Assembly (NCBI GenBank): GCA_031257015.1
Contig: JAIRPK010000070.1
Coordinates: 1-49,575, forward strand
Direction of reading: 5' to 3'
Source of the DNA: Tannerellaceae bacterium
Lineage (GTDB): Bacteria > Bacteroidota > Bacteroidia > Bacteroidales > Tannerellaceae
Length of the DNA stretch: 49,575 bases
Shown: piece by piece, positions 8,533 to 16,036 of the stretch
Layout of the letters: each line of letters begins with the position of its first letter
Position numbering within the stretch: the first letter of the stretch is position 1
Program-made: the position numbers and the translations under genes
The notes under the pieces: model-generated
What the model was told of the DNA's origin: nothing
The model's input: the letters and a program-made list of their open reading frames with translations, nothing else
Databases searched by the model: none

Positions 8533-9198
8533 TCATTTATATCCCAGGTTAAGATTATAAATGGCGGCAATCATATTGAATCGAAGAGCAAACTGTTTGC
8601 ACTTGTTTCTATATTTTCCGCAATAATCTTGAGTATTTTGATGTCTAGAATAATATTCTCAATAGTTATTTTGACAGATACAATCCGTTTATTTTGTTCT
8701 TTTTCTTCGGAATTTCGCTGTTTCGATGCAGCTTTTGTATTCCATAATAGCCGGTATTAGCCATACATTTGGATGTTTTTCAGATAAATCCTGCTGTTTT
8801 TGAATAGCTTGAAGTCATGCTGGCGTCCCTTGTCAAAAGTCTGGGCAAAGTATTTTCTGGCTTGTTCTGCCGGCAATAATTTGCATTTTTTACGCATGGC
8901 GATTTTTCTTAGTCGGAGTCATTTCATCACTGTTTGTGAGTGTGTGGTCAACTGGGCAAATGAAGGCGAGAAGCCATTGTTACAATGCTTTCCGTTTCTT
9001 TGATAACTTCACATACGTGGCTTTCAGGAATGTCATAAGTAACGTTAATATGAAATTAGGGTTGTTATTTTGATGGAACATCAGCTTGGCTTTCGTTTTA
9101 TCCAAGATTTCAAGCATTTGAGCAAAGACTTCCTGTTTAGCGCTTGTTAAGCGCTTTAACGGCGCAGGGATTAATTTTTCTACTTCTTCTATAAACAT
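8533..9198 (-). pseudogene. IS5-type transposase, degenerate
   Basis: On the minus strand the pieces are an N-terminal part from 9198 (MFIEEVEKLIPAPLKRLTSA, helical), then KYFAQTFDKGRQHDFKLFKN (about 8840), then NTGYYGIQKLHRNSEIPKKK in a shifted frame (about 8760-8700), then VENII-like ENIILDIKILKIIAE, and finally QFALRFNMIAAIYNLNLGYK ending at 8533-8535. The DTGYxGIQKLHxNS and RFGLRxNLIAAIYNxEL blocks are those of IS5-type DDE transposases in Bacteroidota. At least three frame changes inactivate it. Terminal repeats were not located. Confidence 0.65.
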
Positions 9199-9474
9199 GA
9201 TGCAAGGGTAATGTTTTAGGAGGCGGCTATTTTTAGGAGAAGTCTATTCTTTTTCCTTAAACTTTGTCCAAGTCGCAGGCTAGGCATTAGGAGTAGCGAT
9301 TAAGGAGTAGTCTCTCTGAACATCTAAAAAACTGCTTGCTTCCATGCTCTCTGATTTTAAACGGAGACGGTACTTTTAACTTTTGAATCTGTTGTACTGC
9401 AACCTGCCTCTATCTAGGGACGTTCTTAATTGCCGAAATTAGAGAGACGAAAATCGAATAATTTTCGCAAAAGC

Positions 9475-9504
9475 TTGCTAATAATCAAATAATGCGTAAC
9501 TTAG
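9475..9504 (+). promoter_or_regulatory. Probable promoter for the DUF308 gene
   Basis: TTG at 9475-9477 and TAACTTAG at 9497-9504 are 19 bases apart, with one mismatch to TAnnTTTG. The rest of 9199-9474 shows nothing recognisable. Confidence 0.4.
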
Positions 9505-9524
9505 CGTCCTAAACGAACAAGAAA

Positions 9525-10103
9525 ATGATTACAATATATATACGAAATTCAATATTACGTAGCGTTCTGGGGATGATTTCAGGATTGCTGATGATAATGT
9601 GGCCTGACAAAATGATGGAATACTTGGTGATGCTAATAGGTGCATTATTTGTTCTTTCCGGAATTTATGGTTTAGTTTTATATTTCCTCCGAAAGAATAT
9701 ACTCCGGTCGTTTGTTTATCTGGTCGTATCGGCAGCGGGCATACTATTGGGACTATTGTTGCTGTTGCTACCGCAATTATTTATTAATATATTAATGTAT
9801 ATATGGGGCGGACTGTTAGTTTTGGCAGGTTTTCACCAGATTGTTGTTCTCGTATTAGCACGAAAGCATAGTGTAGTGCCTTATGGCTTTTATGCGTTAC
9901 CAGCCCTTGTAGTAGCTGTTGCCGGAATAGTAACAATTATGCATCCGGGAGAAATGAGCAATTACACGTTAATTATTTTGGGTGTTGTGTCCTTGTTATA
10001 TGGTATTAATGAGTTAATAGATTGGTATAAGTTCCGTCCGTCGCAAGCGATTGAAATTCAGGAAGAGACAAAACCAGAAGAAAAGGCGCAAGTAGGATGT
10101 TAA
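9525..10103 (+). CDS. DUF308 / HdeD-like integral membrane protein
   Basis: This 192-residue protein is almost entirely hydrophobic, with about six transmembrane segments arranged as internal repeats. Each is a pair such as GMISGLLMIMWPDKMMEYLV / GALFVLSGIYGLVLYF and GILLGLLLLLLPQLFINILM. This is the DUF308 pattern found in HdeD. HdeD is linked to acid resistance in E. coli, but in Bacteroidota the role is unknown. The C-terminal tail (about residues 170-192) is charged and probably cytoplasmic. It is a single gene with its own promoter, upstream of the HU operon. Confidence 0.8.
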   Translation: MITIYIRNSILRSVLGMISGLLMIMWPDKMMEYLVMLIGALFVLSGIYGLVLYFLRKNILRSFVYLVVSAAGILLGLLLLLLPQLFINILMYIWGGLLVLAGFHQIVVLVLARKHSVVPYGFYALPALVVAVAGIVTIMHPGEMSNYTLIILGVVSLLYGINELIDWYKFRPSQAIEIQEETKPEEKAQVGC

Positions 10104-10178
10104 CAAAACTTATTTTTCAAATGAATTGGAGCGAGCTATATTATACGAATAACGGTTTTTATAATAAGAATATTATGA

Positions 10179-10186
10179 TAACTTTG
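10179..10186 (+). promoter_or_regulatory. Probable promoter for HU - bS22 - rng
   Basis: TAACTTTG matches the -7 box exactly; a T-rich block at 10155-10160 sits at the -33 distance. The leader to the HU start would be about 40 bases. Confidence 0.45.
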
Positions 10187-10232
10187 CTGTTCAGAAAAAT
10201 TATTATAGAGCACCTAACAATTTATTTAAAAC

Positions 10233-10505
10233 ATGACTAAAGCAGATATTGTACGTGAAATCGCAAAAAGTACTGGTATCGACAGACAAACAGTGCTTAC
10301 GAGTGTAGAATCTTTCATGGATTTGGTTAAGGATTCATTAGCAAATGGGGAGAATATTTATTTGAGAGGATTTGGCAGTTTTATAGTGAAAACAAGAGCG
10401 CAAAAAACAGCCCGTAATATATCGAAAAATACGACTATTATTATCCCAGAACACAGAATCCCGTCGTTTAAGCCGGCAAAAACATTTCATGATAAGATAA
10501 AGTAA
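10233..10505 (+). CDS. HU-family DNA-binding protein
   Basis: The 90-residue protein is a complete HU/IHF subunit. Two N-terminal helices (MTKADIVREIAKSTGIDRQT; AVESF-like VESFMDLVKDSLANGE) are followed by NIYLRGFGSFIVKTRAQKTARN, which leads into the DNA-bending beta arm, and FKPAKTFHDKIK at the C-terminus. It forms dimers that bend DNA and compact the nucleoid. The arm reads TTIIIPEHRIPSFKPAK, with the intercalating Pro replaced or shifted compared with GRNPQTG. It sits 24 bases before the bS22 gene and shares its promoter. It is the only general architectural DNA-binding protein in the window. Confidence 0.93.
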   Translation: MTKADIVREIAKSTGIDRQTVLTSVESFMDLVKDSLANGENIYLRGFGSFIVKTRAQKTARNISKNTTIIIPEHRIPSFKPAKTFHDKIK

Positions 10506-10529
10506 TTTGTATAACTAAATAAAAAAACA

Positions 10530-10619
10530 ATGCCAAGCGGAAAAAAAAGAAAGAGACACAAGATGTCCACGCACAAGCGGAAAAAGCGATTAAAGAAGAA
10601 TAGGCACAAGAAGAAATGA
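10530..10619 (+). CDS. Small ribosomal protein bS22 / AURKAIP1-COX24 domain protein (29 aa)
   Basis: A 29-codon gene encodes an extremely basic peptide beginning MPSGKKRKRHKMSTHKRKKR and ending KNRHKKK. More than half the residues are Lys, Arg or His. This is the pattern of the COX24/AURKAIP1-type domain proteins that Bacteroidota carry between HU and RNase G, related to the small-subunit protein bS22. Such a peptide would bind rRNA near the decoding centre. It starts 24 bases after HU and lies 110 bases before rng, so all three are probably one transcript. It is easily missed because of its length. Confidence 0.88.
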   Translation: MPSGKKRKRHKMSTHKRKKRLKKNRHKKK

Positions 10620-10644
10620 GCCTGTAACAGTTAAAGCTTTTCTT

Positions 10645-10687
10645 AAAGAACAAACTTAATATGTTAGACCTTTTAAGTTTGTTCTTT
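10645..10687 (+). promoter_or_regulatory. 15-bp hairpin in the leader of rng
   Basis: AAAGAACAAACTTAA (10645-10659) and TTAAGTTTGTTCTTT (10673-10687) are perfect reverse complements around a 13-base loop. No T-run follows directly, so it is not a classic terminator, though it could slow or partly end transcription after bS22. Its place 43 bases before RNase G raises the possibility of feedback cleavage by the enzyme on its own mRNA, by analogy with the rne 5' leader of E. coli. That is inference. Confidence 0.65.
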
Positions 10688-10729
10688 CTAAATTTACAAT
10701 AAGGTCTATCAATGTAAATTTTTTTTATA

Positions 10730-12301
10730 GTGATAAGTGAATTAGTAGTAGATGTACAACCCAAAGAGGTAGCGATTGCAGTTCTGGAGGATAAAAGTTT
10801 GGTGGAACTCCAAAAGGAGACGCACAATGTTTCGTTCACAGTTGGCAATATCTACTTGGGCAAAGTAAAAAAACTGATGCCTGGATTGAATGCTGCTTTT
10901 ATTGATGTTGGCTATAAAAAGGATGCATTTCTTCACTACCAAGATTTAGGTCCGAATTTCAATACGCAACAAAAATTTCTGAAGCAATTCCTAAGCGATC
11001 CCCAAAAAATGCCGATAGTATCCAAATTCCAAATTGGCCAGGAGATCGAGAAAGAGGGGAGCATTAGTGATGTTCTCAAAGTGGGGCAGGAAGTATTTGT
11101 GCAGATTGCGAAAGAACCTATTTCGACCAAAGGCCCTCGATTAACTTCCGAGCTTTCTTTTGCTGGAAGATATATCGTGTTAATACCTTTTTCAGACAAG
11201 GTATCCGTTTCCACTAAAATCAAATCGAACGAAGAGCGTGCTCGTTTAAGGCAGTTAATTCAAAGTATTAAGCCCAAAAACTTTAGTGTCATTGTTCGGA
11301 CTTCGGCTGAAAGTAAGCGTGTTGCTGAACTTGATCATGAGATGAAGACTTTACTTAAACGTTGGGAGGATAATGTTGTTAAAGTAGGCAAGATTAAGAT
11401 TCCGGGCATTATTTACGAAGAAACCGCCCGAACCGTAGCTCTTTTACGTGACATCTACAATCCCTCGTTCCAAAACATCCATGTAAACGACAAGGATGTT
11501 CATAGTCAGATCAAAGATTATGTGAGTTTGATTGCACCTGGCCAGGAAGGTATTGTTCAGCTTTATACCGGCGAACTCCCCATATTTGACAGCCTGGGCA
11601 TAACGAAGCAGATCAAATCCTTGTTTGGACGTACTGTGACTTACAAAAGTGGAGCCTACTTGATTATTGAACACACGGAGGCCATGCATGTAATTGATGT
11701 GAATAGCGGCAATCGCTCGAAAAGCAGCGATGCCCAAGAAAAAACAGCCATTGATGTTAATATCGCTGCAGCTGATGAAATCGTACGCCAACTCAGGCTT
11801 AGAGATTTGGGAGGCATTATCGTAATTGATTTCATAGATATGTCTGAAGCGGCTAACAGGCAAAAGCTTTTTGAACACATTAATAAGGCTATGGCTTCTG
11901 ACAGGGCTAAGCACAATATTTTGCCATTGAGCAAATTTGGGCTTATGCAAATAACACGCCAAAGGGTAAGGCCTGAAATAGATGTAAAAACATCTGAAAA
12001 TTGTCCGACTTGTTTGGGAACAGGGCGGACAAAACCTTCCATTTTATTTACAGATAATCTGGAAGTGAAAATTATTCGCTTGTCAAGCAAGCTCAAAGTG
12101 AAGAAGTTCGCCTTGCATCTGCATCCGTTTATTGCAGCTTTTGTGACCCAAGGTTTCTTTTCCTTAAAGCGAAAATGGAAACTGAAATACGCGAATGGAT
12201 TAAAAGTTATCCCCGATCAAAGTTTGGCTTTTCTTGAATACAAATTTTACGACATGGACAAGAATGAGCTAGACTTGAAAGAAGAAAAAGAAACGAAATA
12301 A
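10730..12301 (+). CDS. rng: Ribonuclease G/E family endoribonuclease
   Basis: The 523-residue protein has the RNase G layout: an S1 RNA-binding domain (about 35-125, starting at VGNIYLGKVKKLMPGLNAAF), an RNase H-like region and a DNase I-like catalytic subdomain. The catalytic region carries the metal-binding Asp residues in HVIDVNSG (about 322-329) and IVIDFIDM (about 365-372). A Zn-link CPTC lies near residue 425. It cleaves single-stranded RNA and matures rRNA. The start is GTG, chosen because it gives the conserved N-terminus ISELVVDVQPKEVAIAVLED. It lacks the long C-terminal scaffold of RNase E. A strong terminator follows at once. Confidence 0.95.
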   Translation: MISELVVDVQPKEVAIAVLEDKSLVELQKETHNVSFTVGNIYLGKVKKLMPGLNAAFIDVGYKKDAFLHYQDLGPNFNTQQKFLKQFLSDPQKMPIVSKFQIGQEIEKEGSISDVLKVGQEVFVQIAKEPISTKGPRLTSELSFAGRYIVLIPFSDKVSVSTKIKSNEERARLRQLIQSIKPKNFSVIVRTSAESKRVAELDHEMKTLLKRWEDNVVKVGKIKIPGIIYEETARTVALLRDIYNPSFQNIHVNDKDVHSQIKDYVSLIAPGQEGIVQLYTGELPIFDSLGITKQIKSLFGRTVTYKSGAYLIIEHTEAMHVIDVNSGNRSKSSDAQEKTAIDVNIAAADEIVRQLRLRDLGGIIVIDFIDMSEAANRQKLFEHINKAMASDRAKHNILPLSKFGLMQITRQRVRPEIDVKTSENCPTCLGTGRTKPSILFTDNLEVKIIRLSSKLKVKKFALHLHPFIAAFVTQGFFSLKRKWKLKYANGLKVIPDQSLAFLEYKFYDMDKNELDLKEEKETK

Positions 12302-12302
12302 A

Positions 12303-12339
12303 AAAAAGGGATGTTGCCTGAGTGCTAACATCCCTTTTT
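12303..12339 (+). terminator. Rho-independent terminator after rng
   Basis: Arms AAAGGGATGTT and AACATCCCTTT enclose an 11-base loop and are followed by T residues at 12335-12339. The A-rich upstream side makes it likely bidirectional, serving the esterase operon from the other side. Confidence 0.85.
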
Positions 12340-12465
12340 AATTTGCCTCTTGCTCCTCTTATTAAACTATATTAAGAAGACATTTGTTTCATAAGAGAGG
12401 AGCATAGCCTGAAATTCCGGACGATAAGTCCAACCGTGTATTGTCTGAATAATGAAAGCCATATT

Positions 12466-14142
12466 TTAAGTCGGAAGAGATTGACGCGCTTTTCCGTCTG
12501 GATCATTCTTTACTTCGCATATATCATTCAAAATCATGGTCTCTCCATTTTTTTCCGTGAATGGCGGCCATAAAGGAAGACTGGCGCTGTTGGGATCACC
12601 GTTGCGGGCAAAGGATAAGAGGGCGTCGGCCATTTTGCGGGAGAGTGCTCTCGGTTTCTCGCCGCCGCCGCTGTGTGTAATCATCAAGTCAGTATTGAGA
12701 AACCAGAAGCTGATGTCTAGACAATGGAAGGCACGCATCCGTCCGTCGAAGAGGGGAGGACACCAACCAAACCAAGCCATCCACACTGGGGCATTCTGCT
12801 TCAACTTCGCAGTAGCCGAGCGAACAACAGATTGGCGATTTGAGCTGATGAAAGCAAGAATTTCGACAGGCTTGGCGTCCGGAAAGTTTTTCTTGTATGC
12901 TTCAACAATTGCCAGGGAGTGCTCACCGAAACGAGGGGTTATTTTCTCTACTACGCTGTCAAAGGAAATGTTTTCGACAGCGGCGTCGGTGCGGCTCGGT
13001 GATTGTTCGTGGAAAGTTGTGCAGAAGAGCATTGGGATGTTGGGGGAGTTGTTGAGCGGTGCTTCAAAGAATGTTCCTTCCGGGAGGATTTCACCGTCGG
13101 CAACAGGGGCAAATCCACGTCTAACGGCGTTGGGGTCGGTTTGTTCTTCGCGGAGTTTGCGTGCTGCGGTGTTGGCTATCTCCAAGTATTCTTGCCAGGG
13201 GATTTTGTGGAGCTTGTCTATTGTGTAAGGTGTCACTTTGCCCTCTCTCATGATGTATTCGCCTAATTTCCTTGAATATGTGCGGTCGGCTCCGGCTATG
13301 GTTGAACCGCTTAGAGCGACGCCTTTGTGGATAAGGCCTTTTGCGCGTGGAGAGGCGGCGAGGAGACATACTTTTGAGCCGCCGCCGGATTGTCCGATGA
13401 TGGTGACGTTTGCCGGGTCGCCTCCGAAGTTGGCGATATTGTCGCGTATCCATTCCAAGGCGGCTATCATGTCCAAAAGACCGACGTTGCCGGACTCCTT
13501 ATACTTTTCTCCGGCGGCGGAGAGATCGCTGAAGCCAAATGCGCCGAGGCGGTGGTTGATTGAGCAATATACTACGTTGCCGTATCGGGCGATGTTCTCG
13601 CCGTGGTATCCGTCTTGCTCTATGCCGTTGCCGTTGGAGTATCCGCCACCGTGGAGCCAGAGGATGACGGGGCGTTTGCCGTCATCGGCCAGGCCGTTAG
13701 TCCATATATTAATGGTGAGGCAATCCTCGCTCACTTCGTCGTAGTTCCAATGGTCGATGAAAGCGCCGTAAGAAGTTGCGGAGCGGTCGTAGATACTTTG
13801 CGGGGCGGAGTTGCCATAGAAAACGGCGGGACGGATGCCCTCCCATGGCTCGCGTTTCCGGGGGGGCATGAAGCGATTCTCGCCGCCGGTGTCTGCGCCG
13901 TAGGGGATTCCGAGGAAGGTATATACGCCGCGCATGATGAAGCCTTTGACTTTGCCGTATTCGGTGTTGGCAACGGCGATGTTCTCGCCGATTTGCAGAA
14001 CCGGCTGGTCGGCGTCTTTGCTTGCCTTTTCGGCGTCTGTGGAGGAGAGGCGGCAGGAGGTCAACGAGCCGGCGCCGACGGCAACCGAACCGAGGCCGAG
14101 ATCTTTGATGAAGGTGCGTCTATCGACGTTCTTGCTGGTCAT
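12466..14142 (-). CDS. Exported type-B carboxylesterase
   Basis: The 558-residue alpha/beta hydrolase begins with a twin-arginine motif (RRTFIK, residues 8-13) and a lipobox-like LTSC ending at Cys30, so it is probably exported by Tat and perhaps lipid-anchored. The esterase landmarks are the oxyanion loop LHGGGYSNG (about 163-171), the nucleophile in GQSGGGSK (Ser252) and a C-terminal His in MITHSGGG (about 480). It is last in the PUL operon, 12 bases after the unknown secreted protein. It may remove acetyl or other ester groups from the glycan cut by the GH9 enzyme. Substrate is inference. Confidence 0.88.
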   Translation of the reverse strand: MTSKNVDRRTFIKDLGLGSVAVGAGSLTSCRLSSTDAEKASKDADQPVLQIGENIAVANTEYGKVKGFIMRGVYTFLGIPYGADTGGENRFMPPRKREPWEGIRPAVFYGNSAPQSIYDRSATSYGAFIDHWNYDEVSEDCLTINIWTNGLADDGKRPVILWLHGGGYSNGNGIEQDGYHGENIARYGNVVYCSINHRLGAFGFSDLSAAGEKYKESGNVGLLDMIAALEWIRDNIANFGGDPANVTIIGQSGGGSKVCLLAASPRAKGLIHKGVALSGSTIAGADRTYSRKLGEYIMREGKVTPYTIDKLHKIPWQEYLEIANTAARKLREEQTDPNAVRRGFAPVADGEILPEGTFFEAPLNNSPNIPMLFCTTFHEQSPSRTDAAVENISFDSVVEKITPRFGEHSLAIVEAYKKNFPDAKPVEILAFISSNRQSVVRSATAKLKQNAPVWMAWFGWCPPLFDGRMRAFHCLDISFWFLNTDLMITHSGGGEKPRALSRKMADALLSFARNGDPNSASLPLWPPFTEKNGETMILNDICEVKNDPDGKARQSLPT

Positions 14143-14154
14143 GTCTTTTGCCGG

Positions 14155-16029
14155 TTATTTGGTGAATACCTTAAAGGAATGGGGGGGGAGCGTTACGCGG
14201 AAGACGTTGTTCTTATCGTCAGGACGGAAACGGCGCATGAAGGGAGTGCTATTGTCCGGTTGCATTTCCAGCTCCGCGCCGGTGAGGAGTTCGCTTATTT
14301 TCTTTACGTTTTCCCTGGCATGAATCTTAATTGTCACCGGCGTGTCGAGGAAGGATTCGACTATGAAAACGCCGTTATCGTAAAGGAAGAGGCTGACCTT
14401 TGCGGGGGCGTCTATGCGAATGTCAAAGTCCTTGCTAAGCACCTGCCTGAATCCGTTCAATACGCCCTGGGGCAGATCGTACAAGTTCCCGAAATCGTCC
14501 GGTATGGTCATTACGTAGAGGTTGCCCTTCGAGTAGGGGGCACGCAGCAACATTGGATAGCCGCTTACGCCACCGGCAAGCGGACGCCCTGCACTGAGAA
14601 TATCCCATGCGTCATTGGTCTGGTAGAGCACTTGCGGGATCAGGATGTCTTTCGAGGATTTGCCGAACATGCCGAAATCGTTGACCAGGGCTTTCAAATC
14701 ACCGGCTCGCAACTCGGCTATGTCGGCAATTTTCTCCGGTATGGCTTTCAGCAGCCCGGAGGTGATAACGACGTCATTGCCCTTTACCAGTTGCTCTTTT
14801 ATTTTGGCTATTATCCCGGCGTCATATTTGGCCTGCTCGGTAAGGAGGACGACTTTACGGTCGGCAGGGAACTCGGAGTGCATGTCCATGGGGAGGCCTA
14901 TCATGCCGAAGTAGTTTTGGAGGAAGTCCTCGCCAAGGGCGTGGAAGGGCTTGTAGGATTTAATGCCCACGGGATTGCCAAGCTTGCTGATGATGGGGTT
15001 GATCTTCTCAAACGTGTAGCCGGCTACTCGTGCAAGGGTGGTCGGAGCGACTGTCTGTCCGTTGAGATTCACGGGCTTCATCATTTCGTCGTAGTCGAAG
15101 CTGGTGCCCTGCCCTTGCCAGGCGGTGCGGTGAATGTCGGGGTTGAGGCGGACGCCAATCAGCTGGTTATAGGCGAAAAGCGCCATCTCCGGAGCTTTGG
15201 CGAAGAACGTAAGCCATAATTGCTCGGCGTAACGATCCATTCCCATGCCGGAGCCGCCACTGTCAACCCAGCCGCCGAAGTTGAAGCCTGGGCGGAGATT
15301 GTCAAAGTAGCGGATGATGTTATAACTCAAATAATTCTGGAGATGCTGGGCGCTGGAGGGGTCGCGCGTCTCGGTGCCGCTCCATACGCCGTCGAAAATC
15401 TTCGGCCCTGTATCGAGATTGAAGCCTAATCCCTGGAAATGGTCGTACCAGTTAGGGTATTTGATGATAACCTTAACCTTGGGGTTGACTTTTTTCGCAG
15501 GCTTGATTACCAGGTTCAGGCCGGCTTCGGTCATAAGCTCCGTGCGATACTGTGTCCAGCTTTTGGCGCCCTTTGCCTTTATCTCAATGTCGGACTTGCA
15601 ACTGGTGAAGAAGAAATCGTCAAGGATGAAGTCGTCGAAATGCCTGGCGGTATGCTCGGCAATCTCCTGGACGGTCTTCCTGTGCTCAGGGTTGGAGTAG
15701 CAGAAGGTTTCAAAGCTGTTGGATTCGTTGATGGTGTAGGTTATGCCGCCGCCTACTTCAATGCCCTTCTCGCGGAAGAACTTCTTTGCCTGCTCAAGCG
15801 TGGCGTCGGGGACGATAAGGAGGTCGCGGTGCGTTTCGAGGTATATCTTGTCAACCTTGACCTGGCTTGCAATTATGTTCCAGGTGGAATCCAGCCAGTG
15901 GAGGTCTTTCATCTTCTCGACTTCGTAGGCTCGCGTATAAACGGATACTTTAAATCCGTTGTAGTTGCCGGCTGTTGATGTTGCGGCAAACAGTACAAAA
16001 ATGATAAGAGAATTAATTAACTGTTTCAT
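14155..16029 (-). CDS. Secreted protein of unknown family, glycoside-hydrolase-like
   Basis: The 624-residue protein has a signal peptide (about residues 1-20, MKQLINSLIIFVLFAATSTA). Its first half reads like a TIM-barrel hydrolase: KIYLETHRD near 60, GGITYTIN near 95, an acidic strand end FILDDFFFTSC near 135, VKVIIKYPNWYDHF near 190 and a GxxTGTET-like VWSGTET near 215. The second half (about 370-520) resembles a glutamine-amidotransferase-like trimerisation fold. A short beta domain follows at the C-terminus, as in several glycosidase families. I cannot name a family. It lies 7 bases after the GH9 gene, so it probably acts on the same polysaccharide. The two Asp in LDDFFF are candidate active-site residues. 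Confidence 0.6.
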   Translation of the reverse strand: MKQLINSLIIFVLFAATSTAGNYNGFKVSVYTRAYEVEKMKDLHWLDSTWNIIASQVKVDKIYLETHRDLLIVPDATLEQAKKFFREKGIEVGGGITYTINESNSFETFCYSNPEHRKTVQEIAEHTARHFDDFILDDFFFTSCKSDIEIKAKGAKSWTQYRTELMTEAGLNLVIKPAKKVNPKVKVIIKYPNWYDHFQGLGFNLDTGPKIFDGVWSGTETRDPSSAQHLQNYLSYNIIRYFDNLRPGFNFGGWVDSGGSGMGMDRYAEQLWLTFFAKAPEMALFAYNQLIGVRLNPDIHRTAWQGQGTSFDYDEMMKPVNLNGQTVAPTTLARVAGYTFEKINPIISKLGNPVGIKSYKPFHALGEDFLQNYFGMIGLPMDMHSEFPADRKVVLLTEQAKYDAGIIAKIKEQLVKGNDVVITSGLLKAIPEKIADIAELRAGDLKALVNDFGMFGKSSKDILIPQVLYQTNDAWDILSAGRPLAGGVSGYPMLLRAPYSKGNLYVMTIPDDFGNLYDLPQGVLNGFRQVLSKDFDIRIDAPAKVSLFLYDNGVFIVESFLDTPVTIKIHARENVKKISELLTGAELEMQPDNSTPFMRRFRPDDKNNVFRVTLPPHSFKVFTK

Positions 16030-16036
16030 GATATTA

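Noticed and set aside
8476..8760. 94-codon hydrophobic plus-strand frame
   Set aside because: It lies antisense to the C-terminal blocks of the IS5-type transposase relic.
12367..12462. 31-codon minus-strand frame just after the carboxylesterase
   Set aside because: It looks mildly protein-like, but it has no known relative and lies in a probable terminator-proximal spacer.
13603..15219. 538-codon plus-strand frame opposite the esterase and its upstream neighbour
   Set aside because: It is the antisense shadow of two well-supported minus-strand genes in GC-rich codons.
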